From assembly GCA_018065815.1 (NCBI GenBank), contig JAGHSP010000028.1, positions 1 to 8,020 of the forward strand: 8,020 nucleotides of DNA, written 5' to 3'. Under the pieces are notes generated by a model, which saw only the letters and a program-made list of their open reading frames with translations, was not told where the DNA came from and did not search any database. Source of the DNA: Candidatus Sodaliphilus limicaballi. GTDB lineage: Bacteria; Bacteroidota; Bacteroidia; Bacteroidales; Muribaculaceae. Below, in pieces: positions 1 to 6,704 of this stretch; the stretch's first letter is position 1; each line of letters starts with the position of its first letter. Made by a program: the position numbers and the translations under genes.

Positions 1-88
1 ATTAAATTCAGTGTACTCAGTGAAATCCGCGCGGGATCCTCAAAAAAGTTATTGCAGAATAGTAACGGTCAATGGCGGGCAGTTTATG
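1..88. other. Downstream flank of the cluster; no gene or clear terminator seen
   Basis: The 88 bases after the paralogue A stop contain no supported gene. A direct repeat TCAGTG (8-13 and 17-22) and a T6 run on the minus strand (47-42) are present. The only stem in front of the T run is four base pairs (GTTA at 48-51 with TAAC at 63-66), too weak to call a terminator with confidence. The cluster may end further left, outside the window. Confidence 0.4.
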
Positions 89-136
89 TTACCAGCTGCC
101 GCCACCGCCGCCGCCACCGCCGCCACCCGAGAACGA
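89..136 (-). repeat. 48-bp Gly-tail repeat, copy A
   Basis: Last 16 codons of paralogue A including the stop, encoding Ser-Phe-Ser, ten Gly, Ser, Trp. It is identical base for base to the copy at 2073-2120 and differs at one position from 4088-4135, with the same order of GGT and GGC codons. Confidence 0.95.
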
Positions 137-2029
137 ACGGCCGCCGCCCGAGTAACCACCACCCGATGAACTATGAGAATAGCCCGAACTTGAACTGGCA
201 ATGGACTTCCTGATTGACGCATTGATGCTACCGCTAACGCGAGTGGATATATTATTCATCAACAATGGCATATAGCCGACATTTATAGGCCCAGAACCCA
301 CATACCATTCAGGATTCTCCATCTCTATTGATTCAAACAGCTTTACCCACTTGTCGGTAAGGCCGAATACCATTGCATAAGGCAGGACATCATAGAAATA
401 CTGCGGGTTCTCGTCAACAAGCATCTTGAGGCGTGGCAACTCGGCGGTCTTGATGAAATCGCGCAAGCCGTTAAGCTCGCCCATGACTCGTGCACGATAC
501 TGGGTGTTGACCACGGCATAACGGAGGAAATAAGCCACCAGCGCTGCCACTACCGACCCGCACACAATATACCCGGAGGGAATAGCCAGGAAACCGTCGT
601 CCAAGCTGTTAACATTCACGCATATAGCAAACAGCAAGCCGAGCGTCCACTTGATAACACTCAAAATGCTTTTAAATATGCTATACCTTCTATATTCCAA
701 TGATTTCTTTATGCGGCGACGTCCCATCCAGAACAGAACGCCCACCATTGTTAACAGCTCCATGAAGAAGAACGTTGCCGAGAAGCCGCAGGTCAGGTTG
801 CATGTTGAAGCAGCACCCAGCATGCACAGCAGCATGAGTATCCATGACCAAATTGCCTTGTCATTCTTGAAAAGAAGTTCTCGCTCGCCAGTGAAGATGT
901 TTTCAATCTGCCTTCTCAAATTATAACTTTCGTTGAACGTCAACGAAAGCGACTTGAGCCTTACCGTTTCTTTTTTGCCGAACAATGCTTTCATGAACGT
1001 TTTTTGATATTCAGGAGCATCTTCGGGCAGTTCCTTCGCCTTGACAAGCGTGAGGTCGTCCTTTATCTTCGCACCATTTTCATTGGTATTCTCAACGATA
1101 TGTATATACCCCTTGCTAGCCATCCACGGCACAAGCGATGCCAGGTCATCGTAACCTGTTTCATTGTCGATAACGATGCCCACCTCGGCACTGCTCATGC
1201 CCTTTGGGGGATAGAACGACAGGACACGTATGGAGGTGTGATTTTTCACTAAAACCAGCCTAGCCACTGTAACTATGGCAAACAAGGCTGCAAGACCTGC
1301 AAAGATGTAAAAAAGGGTCAAGTTCTTGGGCTGTATCTCCCAATATCCTTGTGGCAGTTGCGACGAGATCGTCACGGCATGGTTAGCAGGCAAGTCAAGG
1401 ACACGGCCACAGATAGAGTTATCCTCTTGTCTGTAATACACATACACGCTGTCGGCATTACTGGTAGTGCCTAGCTCACCGCTATAGGTGTTGAGCGACT
1501 GCTCAATGCTTGCAGGGAGAGTTTTCTCAAATTCCACATGGAACAGCAAGGTATCCACGGGCGTGTTCCACCCGTTGCCCCAAATGGTGTGGCACAGAAA
1601 ATCCTCGCCTTCATAGCGGTCGTCAAAGTACCTTATCTTATACTTAATAACGTACTTTTGCTCCCCCATGACACGCTTGTCGCCCGAACCTATCTTGAAA
1701 ATGGTGTTCTTGGCATCTCCCGAATCCTCCTCAGTCGTGAATTCATAAGCATACACATTGCAGTCATAGATGTAGTTAGTGTACTCGTAGGGCACCATCT
1801 TGCCGCTGGCATCAGGAAACGAGTATATGAACTTTGATGGCACATACTTGTATATACCATGACGCGGCTCAAGGAAGTTTACTGTGAGCACCTCGGTTAT
1901 GTCCCACACGTTATCCTTGCTCACATGAGCCTTGATAAAGGCATTTTCAAGCACAAATCCACCATCATCGGCAATAGCACCCACTGTCGTGAGAACTACC
2001 AGCACAAAGTACATAATAAATCTCTTCAT
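89..2029 (-). CDS. DUF2207 / YciQ-like membrane protein with Gly-rich C-terminal tail (paralogue A, last gene of cluster)
   Basis: Predicted inner-membrane protein of unknown function, 646 residues. I chose the ATG at 2029 because it starts a signal peptide (MKRFIMYFVLVVLTT, cleavage probably after AIA near residue 20). The longer open frame reaches back into paralogue B and reads its Gly-coding repeat out of frame. An extracytoplasmic DUF2207 domain spans about 22-232, with EPRHGIYKYVP at 54-64 and GEDFLCHTIWGNGWNT at 141-156. TM1 is at about 238-262. A cytoplasmic part follows with a winged-helix-like motif (SSAEVG...DDLASLVPW, 279-302). TM2-TM5 are near 393-412, 416-436, 455-473 and 479-504. 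A conserved cytoplasmic domain contains RLKMLVDEN (533-541) and VLPYAMVFGL. The Ser/Gly tail (611-646) ends in ten Gly, Ser, Trp. Basic residues after TM1, TM3 and TM5 place the tail in the cytoplasm. It lies 43 bases after paralogue B, so it is probably co-transcribed. Family assignment is strong; the function is unknown. Confidence 0.93.
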   Translation of the reverse strand: MKRFIMYFVLVVLTTVGAIADDGGFVLENAFIKAHVSKDNVWDITEVLTVNFLEPRHGIYKYVPSKFIYSFPDASGKMVPYEYTNYIYDCNVYAYEFTTEEDSGDAKNTIFKIGSGDKRVMGEQKYVIKYKIRYFDDRYEGEDFLCHTIWGNGWNTPVDTLLFHVEFEKTLPASIEQSLNTYSGELGTTSNADSVYVYYRQEDNSICGRVLDLPANHAVTISSQLPQGYWEIQPKNLTLFYIFAGLAALFAIVTVARLVLVKNHTSIRVLSFYPPKGMSSAEVGIVIDNETGYDDLASLVPWMASKGYIHIVENTNENGAKIKDDLTLVKAKELPEDAPEYQKTFMKALFGKKETVRLKSLSLTFNESYNLRRQIENIFTGERELLFKNDKAIWSWILMLLCMLGAASTCNLTCGFSATFFFMELLTMVGVLFWMGRRRIKKSLEYRRYSIFKSILSVIKWTLGLLFAICVNVNSLDDGFLAIPSGYIVCGSVVAALVAYFLRYAVVNTQYRARVMGELNGLRDFIKTAELPRLKMLVDENPQYFYDVLPYAMVFGLTDKWVKLFESIEMENPEWYVGSGPINVGYMPLLMNNISTRVSGSINASIRKSIASSSSGYSHSSSGGGYSGGGRSFSGGGGGGGGGGSW

Positions 2030-2046
2030 AGTCAAAATAGCTTGAA

Positions 2047-2059
2047 TTGTCAATTTACA
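2047..2059 (-). repeat. 13-base leader element, copy before paralogue A
   Basis: The minus strand reads TGTAAATTGACAA 18 bases upstream of the paralogue A start. The same 13 bases occur at 6654-6666 in the lemA leader, and a shorter relative (AAATGACAA) precedes paralogue B. Unlike the lemA copy it is not preceded by a TAnnTTTG element, so I do not call a promoter here. Confidence 0.5.
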
Positions 2060-2072
2060 GCAATGCAACGGT

Positions 2073-2120
2073 TTACCAGCTGCCGCCACCGCCGCCGCCA
2101 CCGCCGCCACCCGAGAACGA
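2073..2120 (-). repeat. 48-bp Gly-tail repeat, copy B
   Basis: Last 16 codons of paralogue B including the stop; identical to the copy at 89-136. Codon order in the Gly run (GGT GGC GGC GGT, then GGC GGC GGC GGT GGC GGC) is shared by all three copies. Confidence 0.95.
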
Positions 2121-4004
2121 GTGACCGCCGCCCGAGAACAGACCGCCAACCCAAGACCACGAGCCGCCCGATGAGGTGGCGCTTTCCACAGCACCCTTTA
2201 TCGAGCTGTCAAAGTTAGTGGTCATGTTGCTGAGCACTGTTTGAGGCACCATTTGGTTGGTCCTTATCGACTTGCCGACATACCAGTCGGGAGCCTTGAC
2301 AGCGATGTGTTCAAATTGAGCCACCCACTTGTCGCTCAGGCCGAACACGATAGCATAAGGCAATATCTCGTAGAAATAATGCGGGTTCTCTTCAACGAGC
2401 ATTTTGAGGCGTGACGACTCGGCAGTCTCAATAAAGTTGCGCAAGCCCAGGAGCTCACCCATGAGCTGGTCGCGGTAAGGGGTGCTTTTCACACACAGGT
2501 GAGTGAAGTAGCTCACTATTGCCGTCAATACCAGCGCCACAGCGATAATCAATGGGTTAACCGACAGCAGACCCTTGTTGATCATGAAAATGTTAAAGCC
2601 TGTAACAGCAACGATGATTGCACCCCACATGAGCATGTTTTTGCGTTTGCGTTTGGCTGGCCACAACTTGTAACCTACACCGGCTTTGCGCCGTCTTCGT
2701 CCCATGACGTACATTGCCACGCCGCTCGTGAACAGCGTGTAACCCAGGAAATGCTGGTCAAAGTTGCCTGTGAAACTTGCACAGCACACAGCCCATGCGA
2801 TGAAGAACACCAGTATGCGCCACAGCCACACCATCAGCGTATTGGTGTTTGTGAGGGCGCGCTGTCCTGCATACTCCCGGTTGATGCTGTCCTTTACCTT
2901 ATTTATTGCATGTGCGCGGTTGCCCAGTTCGTCAAGGCGTATGGTATTCTCGCCTTTTTTCTTGAACAACGCTTCAAGGAACTGCTGCATGTACTGGGGT
3001 TCGTCGGGGTGCAACGGAGAGTTGAGGGTTAACTCCAGCACAGGCTTGGAGTTCCCGTTATCGCGCAACTCCCTTATCTTCAAGTATCCCTTGTGCGCCA
3101 TCCACGGGATGAGCGATGCCAGGTCGCAGTTGTCCACGCTGTCGTCAATCACTTTGCCCACCTCGGCACTACTCATGCCGGCAGGCGGGTGGAACGATAC
3201 CACACGGGTGACTTTGCTGCGATTCTTGAGGAAGCTGATTATTAGCACTAGTGCCATCATGCCCGAAATCGCTAGCAATGAGTAAAACGGTGTGTTGTTC
3301 TTTTCGGGGACTTCCCAGTAACCCTCGGGCATACGGGCCGACAGAGTGATGGCATGGTTTGCCGGCAGGTTGAAAACGGAGCCGTATATCTTGTTCTCTT
3401 CCTCATTTATGCTTATATACACGCTATCGGCATTGGCCTTGCTGCCCAGAGCGCCACTATAAACGTTTAGTTCCTTGGTAAATCCCGCAGGAAAGCCTTT
3501 CTCCATAGCGACGCAGAAGTACAAGCTATCCACCTGCGTGTTCCAGCCCTGTCCCCACAAGGTGTGGCACAGGAAATCCTCGCCTTTATAGCGGTCGTCG
3601 AGATAACGCATCCTGTAGCTTATGGTGTACTTCACATCGCCTGTCAATGTAAGGTCTTCCTTACCTATGATGATTATCTTGTTAAATGCGGGTGTATCAT
3701 CATCCTCCACCTTGAAGGTGCGGCCATCTACGTCAATGCTATCTACCACGGTGCGGTACTTGTATTCCTCTAACTTGCCGTCGGCACCAGGAAATCCGTA
3801 GGAGAATGCCGTAGGGATATACTTGTAGATGCCGTGACGCGGCTCGCTGAAGTTCACAAACAGGTACTCGGTGATTTCCCACGAATTATCCTCGTGAACC
3901 ACAGCGTCTATGATGGCTTTAGGAACCGTATATCCTCCCCTATCGCCCCTGGCAATGCCGGCAGCGGCCACGATTATGAGTAAGGATAAAATATATTTTT
4001 TCAT
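2073..4004 (-). CDS. DUF2207 / YciQ-like membrane protein with Gly-rich C-terminal tail (paralogue B, middle gene)
   Basis: Second DUF2207 paralogue, 643 residues. The ATG at 4004 is preferred over an in-frame ATG at 4034 because it opens the signal peptide (MKKYILSLLIIVAAAGIARG). The extracytoplasmic domain spans about 21-235 and carries SEPRHGIYKYIP (53-64), GEDFLCHTLWGQGWNT (141-156) and LPANHAITLS. TM1 is near 239-259. The winged-helix-like stretch has SSAEVGKVIDD (278-288) and DLASLIPWMAHKGYLKI (294-310). TM2-TM5 lie near 391-410, 417-434, 457-475 and 480-504, with a very basic loop after TM3 (GRRRRKAG, later KRKRK) that fits a cytoplasmic side. The C-terminal domain has RLKMLVEEN and ILPYAIVFGL. 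Its tail differs from the other two just before the shared end: an internal SGGSWSWVGGLF (612-623) precedes SGGGHSFS and the ten-Gly Ser-Trp terminus. It starts 83 bases after paralogue C, behind a strong hairpin, so its expression may differ from the upstream genes. Function unknown. Confidence 0.93.
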   Translation of the reverse strand: MKKYILSLLIIVAAAGIARGDRGGYTVPKAIIDAVVHEDNSWEITEYLFVNFSEPRHGIYKYIPTAFSYGFPGADGKLEEYKYRTVVDSIDVDGRTFKVEDDDTPAFNKIIIIGKEDLTLTGDVKYTISYRMRYLDDRYKGEDFLCHTLWGQGWNTQVDSLYFCVAMEKGFPAGFTKELNVYSGALGSKANADSVYISINEEENKIYGSVFNLPANHAITLSARMPEGYWEVPEKNNTPFYSLLAISGMMALVLIISFLKNRSKVTRVVSFHPPAGMSSAEVGKVIDDSVDNCDLASLIPWMAHKGYLKIRELRDNGNSKPVLELTLNSPLHPDEPQYMQQFLEALFKKKGENTIRLDELGNRAHAINKVKDSINREYAGQRALTNTNTLMVWLWRILVFFIAWAVCCASFTGNFDQHFLGYTLFTSGVAMYVMGRRRRKAGVGYKLWPAKRKRKNMLMWGAIIVAVTGFNIFMINKGLLSVNPLIIAVALVLTAIVSYFTHLCVKSTPYRDQLMGELLGLRNFIETAESSRLKMLVEENPHYFYEILPYAIVFGLSDKWVAQFEHIAVKAPDWYVGKSIRTNQMVPQTVLSNMTTNFDSSIKGAVESATSSGGSWSWVGGLFSGGGHSFSGGGGGGGGGGSW

Positions 4005-4041
4005 ACAAATAATGTAGTTGTTACATATTGTCATTTCTAGA

Positions 4042-4077
4042 CAAATCTCACACGGTATAATTACTGTGTGAGATTTG
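4042..4077 (-). other. Intercistronic hairpin between paralogues C and B
   Basis: A perfect 12-bp inverted repeat (CAAATCTCACAC at 4042-4053, GTGTGAGATTTG at 4066-4077) is extended on the inside by three more pairs after one mismatch, leaving a 4-base loop at 4058-4061. In the mRNA it begins 10 bases after the paralogue C stop and ends 37 bases before the paralogue B start. No U tract follows on the minus strand, so it is not a standard intrinsic terminator. It could stabilise the 3' end of the upstream message, act as a partial terminator, or mark an RNase processing site. Confidence 0.7.
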
Positions 4078-4087
4078 GTTAAGGCGT

Positions 4088-4135
4088 TTACCAGCTGCCG
4101 CCACCGCCGCCGCCACCGCCGCCGCCCGAGAACGA
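4088..4135 (-). repeat. 48-bp Gly-tail repeat, copy C
   Basis: Last 16 codons of paralogue C including the stop. It differs from the other two copies only in the third base of the first Gly codon (GGC instead of GGT), a silent change. Confidence 0.94.
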
Positions 4136-6019
4136 GCTGCCGCCGCCCGAGTAACCTCCCGACGACGATGATGAGGTGGGATCAACACTAGCTTCGGCTA
4201 CAGCGCTCTTGATTGACTCGGCGACTGTTGTCGAGATCGTGTGAGACAGGAGCGATGATGCCATGTAGGCACTACCCACCGTTGACGGGTGATACCAGTC
4301 GGGGTTATCCAGTTCTATGTCTTTGAACAAGTCAGCCCACTTGTCGCTCAAGCCGAACACTATTGCGTAAGGCAACACCTCGTAGAAGTAACCGGGGTTC
4401 TCGTCAACAAGCATCTTGAGCCTTGGCATCTCGGCGTTCTTGATAAATTCACGCAACCCAAGGAGCTCGCCCATAATTTTAAGGCGGTATTCCGAGTCAT
4501 AGACGCATCGGTCGGCAAGATAGCTCAACAGCGACAACATCACACATCCGGCATGCAGATACACGGCAGGGACACACACATCAAAGTCGTCATAGACAAA
4601 CAGATGTATTGCAAGACCGACTAGCATTATCACTGCACACCCTATGGCCTCCAGTATCTTGGAACCAGTAGAACGTATATTGCGCTTTGGCGCTGTGATC
4701 TGTCGTATCATGCCAATGAGGAACGCGGCACCCAGGCTCGAACAGCAAGCCAAAAGGGCAAGGCCTGAATCAAACCAGTCGGTGATGCTGGCTGTCCAGT
4801 ACATTCCCAGTGCCGAAATAAGCATGAGGAACCAGAAGCCTGTAGCCCAGCCAAAGTCGGTGAGCTGTTGCTTGCCGGTGTAGATGGCGTCGAGCGCACT
4901 TGTCGCTACATTCATCTCGGCATGACGGTCGCCCAGTTGACCCAATATCACGCTGTTCTTGTTACCAAACAAGGCCTGCATGAAATAAACCTGATATTTG
5001 GGAGCATCAGGGGTGAGGGGAAGCTTCTTCGTGAGTTTCAAATCGGCATACTTCCCGCCTCGACCCTTGCTGTCAGGAATCTCTTCGATTATGATATTTC
5101 CGCGATGGGCCAGCCATGGCACTAGCGATGCAAGATCTTCGGGGTCAGTCGAGTCGTCGATGATTTTTCCTACCTCGGCGCTGCTGATGCCGTTGGGTGG
5201 ATAGAAAGAAACCACAGGTATGGGGTCACGGCGGCGATGGCTGAACAGATTATACACATACACCACAGCGCACAGCACGGTGACAAACACGAAGAAATAA
5301 AACAACATCATGTTCTTGCTCTCGGGCTCCCAAAATCCTTCGGGCAACTTTGCCGAGATGGTTATGGCACTATTAGCCTGCATGTTAGCAACATGTCCTT
5401 TAATGGCGTGACTCGCCTTGTCATAGGTCATTTCCACACCGGCGGCATTAGTGGTGCTGCCGCGGGGACCGCTGTATAAGTGAAGGCCATTCGCTGCCTC
5501 GTCGGGGAGCGGCATGTCAAACTGGATGTTGAAATCCATCTCCTCGACTTCGGTGTTCCAGCCATAGCCCCAAATGGTGTGACACAGGAAATCCTCGCCG
5601 TCAAACCTGTCGTCCAGGTACTGGACCTGATAGTAGATGTTATATACCTGCTTGCCTTCAACGCAATAATCACCACTGCCTATCCTGATGATGGTGTTCT
5701 CGGCATCGGTGTCATCGCCTTCAACCTCGTAGTCATAACCATCAACGCTTATCCCGCGGATAATGTTCTTGTAAACCTTCTCCTCGACCGAGCCGTCAGG
5801 GTTTGTGAAACCATAGAAGAAGCGTGACGGGATATACTTGTAGATGCCGTGACGTGGCTCTGAAAAGTCAACCTCGAGCGTCTCGGTCACGTCCCACGTG
5901 CTGTTCTCGTGCACTACGGCATTGATAGTGACATGCTTGAGGGTATAACCTCCCCTATCGGCACGTGCCCACGAAATCGTGAGCACGCCGAGTAATATGA
6001 ATGTAAGTAATCGCTTCAT
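4088..6019 (-). CDS. DUF2207 / YciQ-like membrane protein with Gly-rich C-terminal tail (paralogue C, next to lemA)
   Basis: Third DUF2207 paralogue and first in reading order, 643 residues. The ATG at 6019 opens a normal signal peptide (MKRLLTFILLGVLTISWARA). In-frame ATGs at 6037 and 6052 would only add an uncharged leader, and the one at 6052 would overlap the end of lemA. The extracytoplasmic domain (about 21-235) has SEPRHGIYKYIP (53-64) and GEDFLCHTIWGYGWNT (141-156). TM1 is near 239-259, followed by basic SHRRRD. The winged-helix-like motif SSAEVGKIIDD...DLASLVPWLAHRG covers 279-307. TM2-TM5 are near 391-411, 418-438, 455-475 and 480-502. The C-terminal domain has RLKMLVDEN (533-541) and VLPYAIVFGL. 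The tail (608-643) is a Ser run, GGYSGGGSSFS, ten Gly, Ser, Trp. The gene begins 25 bases after the lemA stop, which suggests translation from one transcript and a shared task at the membrane. Family call is firm; molecular role is unknown. Confidence 0.93.
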   Translation of the reverse strand: MKRLLTFILLGVLTISWARADRGGYTLKHVTINAVVHENSTWDVTETLEVDFSEPRHGIYKYIPSRFFYGFTNPDGSVEEKVYKNIIRGISVDGYDYEVEGDDTDAENTIIRIGSGDYCVEGKQVYNIYYQVQYLDDRFDGEDFLCHTIWGYGWNTEVEEMDFNIQFDMPLPDEAANGLHLYSGPRGSTTNAAGVEMTYDKASHAIKGHVANMQANSAITISAKLPEGFWEPESKNMMLFYFFVFVTVLCAVVYVYNLFSHRRRDPIPVVSFYPPNGISSAEVGKIIDDSTDPEDLASLVPWLAHRGNIIIEEIPDSKGRGGKYADLKLTKKLPLTPDAPKYQVYFMQALFGNKNSVILGQLGDRHAEMNVATSALDAIYTGKQQLTDFGWATGFWFLMLISALGMYWTASITDWFDSGLALLACCSSLGAAFLIGMIRQITAPKRNIRSTGSKILEAIGCAVIMLVGLAIHLFVYDDFDVCVPAVYLHAGCVMLSLLSYLADRCVYDSEYRLKIMGELLGLREFIKNAEMPRLKMLVDENPGYFYEVLPYAIVFGLSDKWADLFKDIELDNPDWYHPSTVGSAYMASSLLSHTISTTVAESIKSAVAEASVDPTSSSSSGGYSGGGSSFSGGGGGGGGGGSW

Positions 6020-6044
6020 GACGGAGCAACCTATCATTTTGGAT

Positions 6045-6614
6045 TTACACACCGAATGCCGATGCCAAATCTACATTCTTGCGCTCAGAAGCATCATCAA
6101 CCTGGAAGTAAGGCACCTTCTCGAAGCCGAACATGTTGGCAACGATGTTGGTGGGCACGGTCTGCACGCGGTTGTTCTGCTGGCGAGCGGTGCCGTTGTA
6201 GTAACGGCGGCTCTTCTCGATGTCGCCCTCAATCTCCACGAGTTGCTCTTGCAGGTGGAGGAAGTTGGTGTTGGCCTTGAGTTCGGGATATGCCTCGCAA
6301 CGCACCATCAGGTTGCGGATTCCGGCGCTGATCTCTTTCTCCTGCTCGATGCGCTCTGCCATAGGAGCGCTCTCGTTACGGGCCATGATCACCTTCTCCA
6401 GAGTCTCGGCCTCGTGCTTGGCATACGCCTTGACGGTTGCAACGAGGTTTGGAATCATGTCGTGACGCTTCTTCAAGTAAACGTCCATTGTAGAGAATGC
6501 CTCCTCTACGTCGTTACGACCTCTTACCAAGCCGTTATACATACCCATTACTCCTAAACCAAGCAATAAAATGCCTACTACCACGATAATGGTAACTATA
6601 ATTCCCATTCCCAT
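6045..6614 (-). CDS. lemA: LemA family protein
   Basis: LemA-family membrane-anchored helical-bundle protein, 189 residues, a usual length for the family. The N-terminus is a single membrane segment (IIVTIIVVVGILLLGLGVMGMY, about 5-26) with almost nothing before it. The helical domain carries the family hallmarks: RNDVEEAFSTMDVYLKKRHD (33-52), IPNLVATVKAYAKHE (54-68), ETLEKVIMARN, AYPELKANTNFLHLQEQL (108-125), EIEGDIEKSRRYYN (127-140), and the terminal PTNIVANMFGFEKVPYF (154-170). Start could be the ATG at 6614 or the one two codons on at 6608; I keep the first. LemA proteins are widespread, often beside DUF2207 or TPM-domain genes, and have no agreed biochemical activity. Here it is the first gene behind a clear promoter and directly precedes paralogue C, so it probably works with the DUF2207 proteins in the envelope. 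The name comes from an old, unrelated sensor-kinase context and does not imply kinase function. Confidence 0.96.
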   Translation of the reverse strand: MGMGIIVTIIVVVGILLLGLGVMGMYNGLVRGRNDVEEAFSTMDVYLKKRHDMIPNLVATVKAYAKHEAETLEKVIMARNESAPMAERIEQEKEISAGIRNLMVRCEAYPELKANTNFLHLQEQLVEIEGDIEKSRRYYNGTARQQNNRVQTVPTNIVANMFGFEKVPYFQVDDASERKNVDLASAFGV

Positions 6615-6653
6615 TTTAATTCAATTTTTAATTAGTTTATAATTTGTTGTTAT

Positions 6654-6666
6654 TTGTCAATTTACA
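6654..6666 (-). repeat. 13-base leader element, copy at the lemA transcription start region
   Basis: Second copy of TGTAAATTGACAA. It overlaps the end of the -7 element by two bases and covers the place where transcription should begin. It could be an operator-like or leader sequence, or a remnant of duplication from a common leader. Confidence 0.5.
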
Positions 6667-6695
6667 AAGTTAGTATTTTTTCTCTAAACTTGCAA
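6665..6695 (-). promoter_or_regulatory. Bacteroides-type promoter driving lemA and the DUF2207 cluster
   Basis: On the minus strand a perfect -7 element TAACTTTG (consensus TAnnTTTG) lies at 6672-6665. A TTG at 6695-6693 lies 20 bases upstream of it, matching the -33 element and spacing of the primary sigma factor in Bacteroides. It lies between the end of the DUF5103 gene and the lemA start, giving a predicted leader of about 45 bases that is AT-rich and has no Shine-Dalgarno sequence. Seen: both elements and their spacing. Inferred: that they are used, and that all four downstream genes are read from here. Confidence 0.68.
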
Positions 6696-6704
6696 TTTTC
6701 GTGC

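Noticed and set aside
42..66. Possible intrinsic terminator after paralogue A (T6 run behind a GTTA/TAAC stem on the minus strand)
   Set aside because: The stem has only four base pairs with an 11-base loop, too weak to support.
89..136. Triplet run as a CRISPR or microsatellite locus outside genes
   Set aside because: It is in frame at the end of a conserved gene and encodes the Gly tail; there are no spacers.
89..175. Gly-rich tail as a GlyGly-CTERM or T9SS C-terminal sorting signal
   Set aside because: GlyGly-CTERM needs a following membrane helix and basic end, and T9SS sorting domains are folded beta domains of about 80 residues; neither is present.
2030..2046. TATTTTG just before paralogue A as a -7 promoter element
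   Set aside because: It is one base short of TAnnTTTG and lies about 5 bases from the start codon, leaving no room for a transcript leader.
2030..2194. N-terminal extension of paralogue A into paralogue B
   Set aside because: The added residues come from reading the Gly-coding repeat of B in another frame (Ala/Val-rich), and a normal signal peptide starts at 2029.
1859..3285. Plus-strand open frames opposite paralogues A and B (for example 1859-2218, 2499-3032, 2764-3285)
   Set aside because: All lie antisense to conserved DUF2207 coding sequence and show no family features or start signals.
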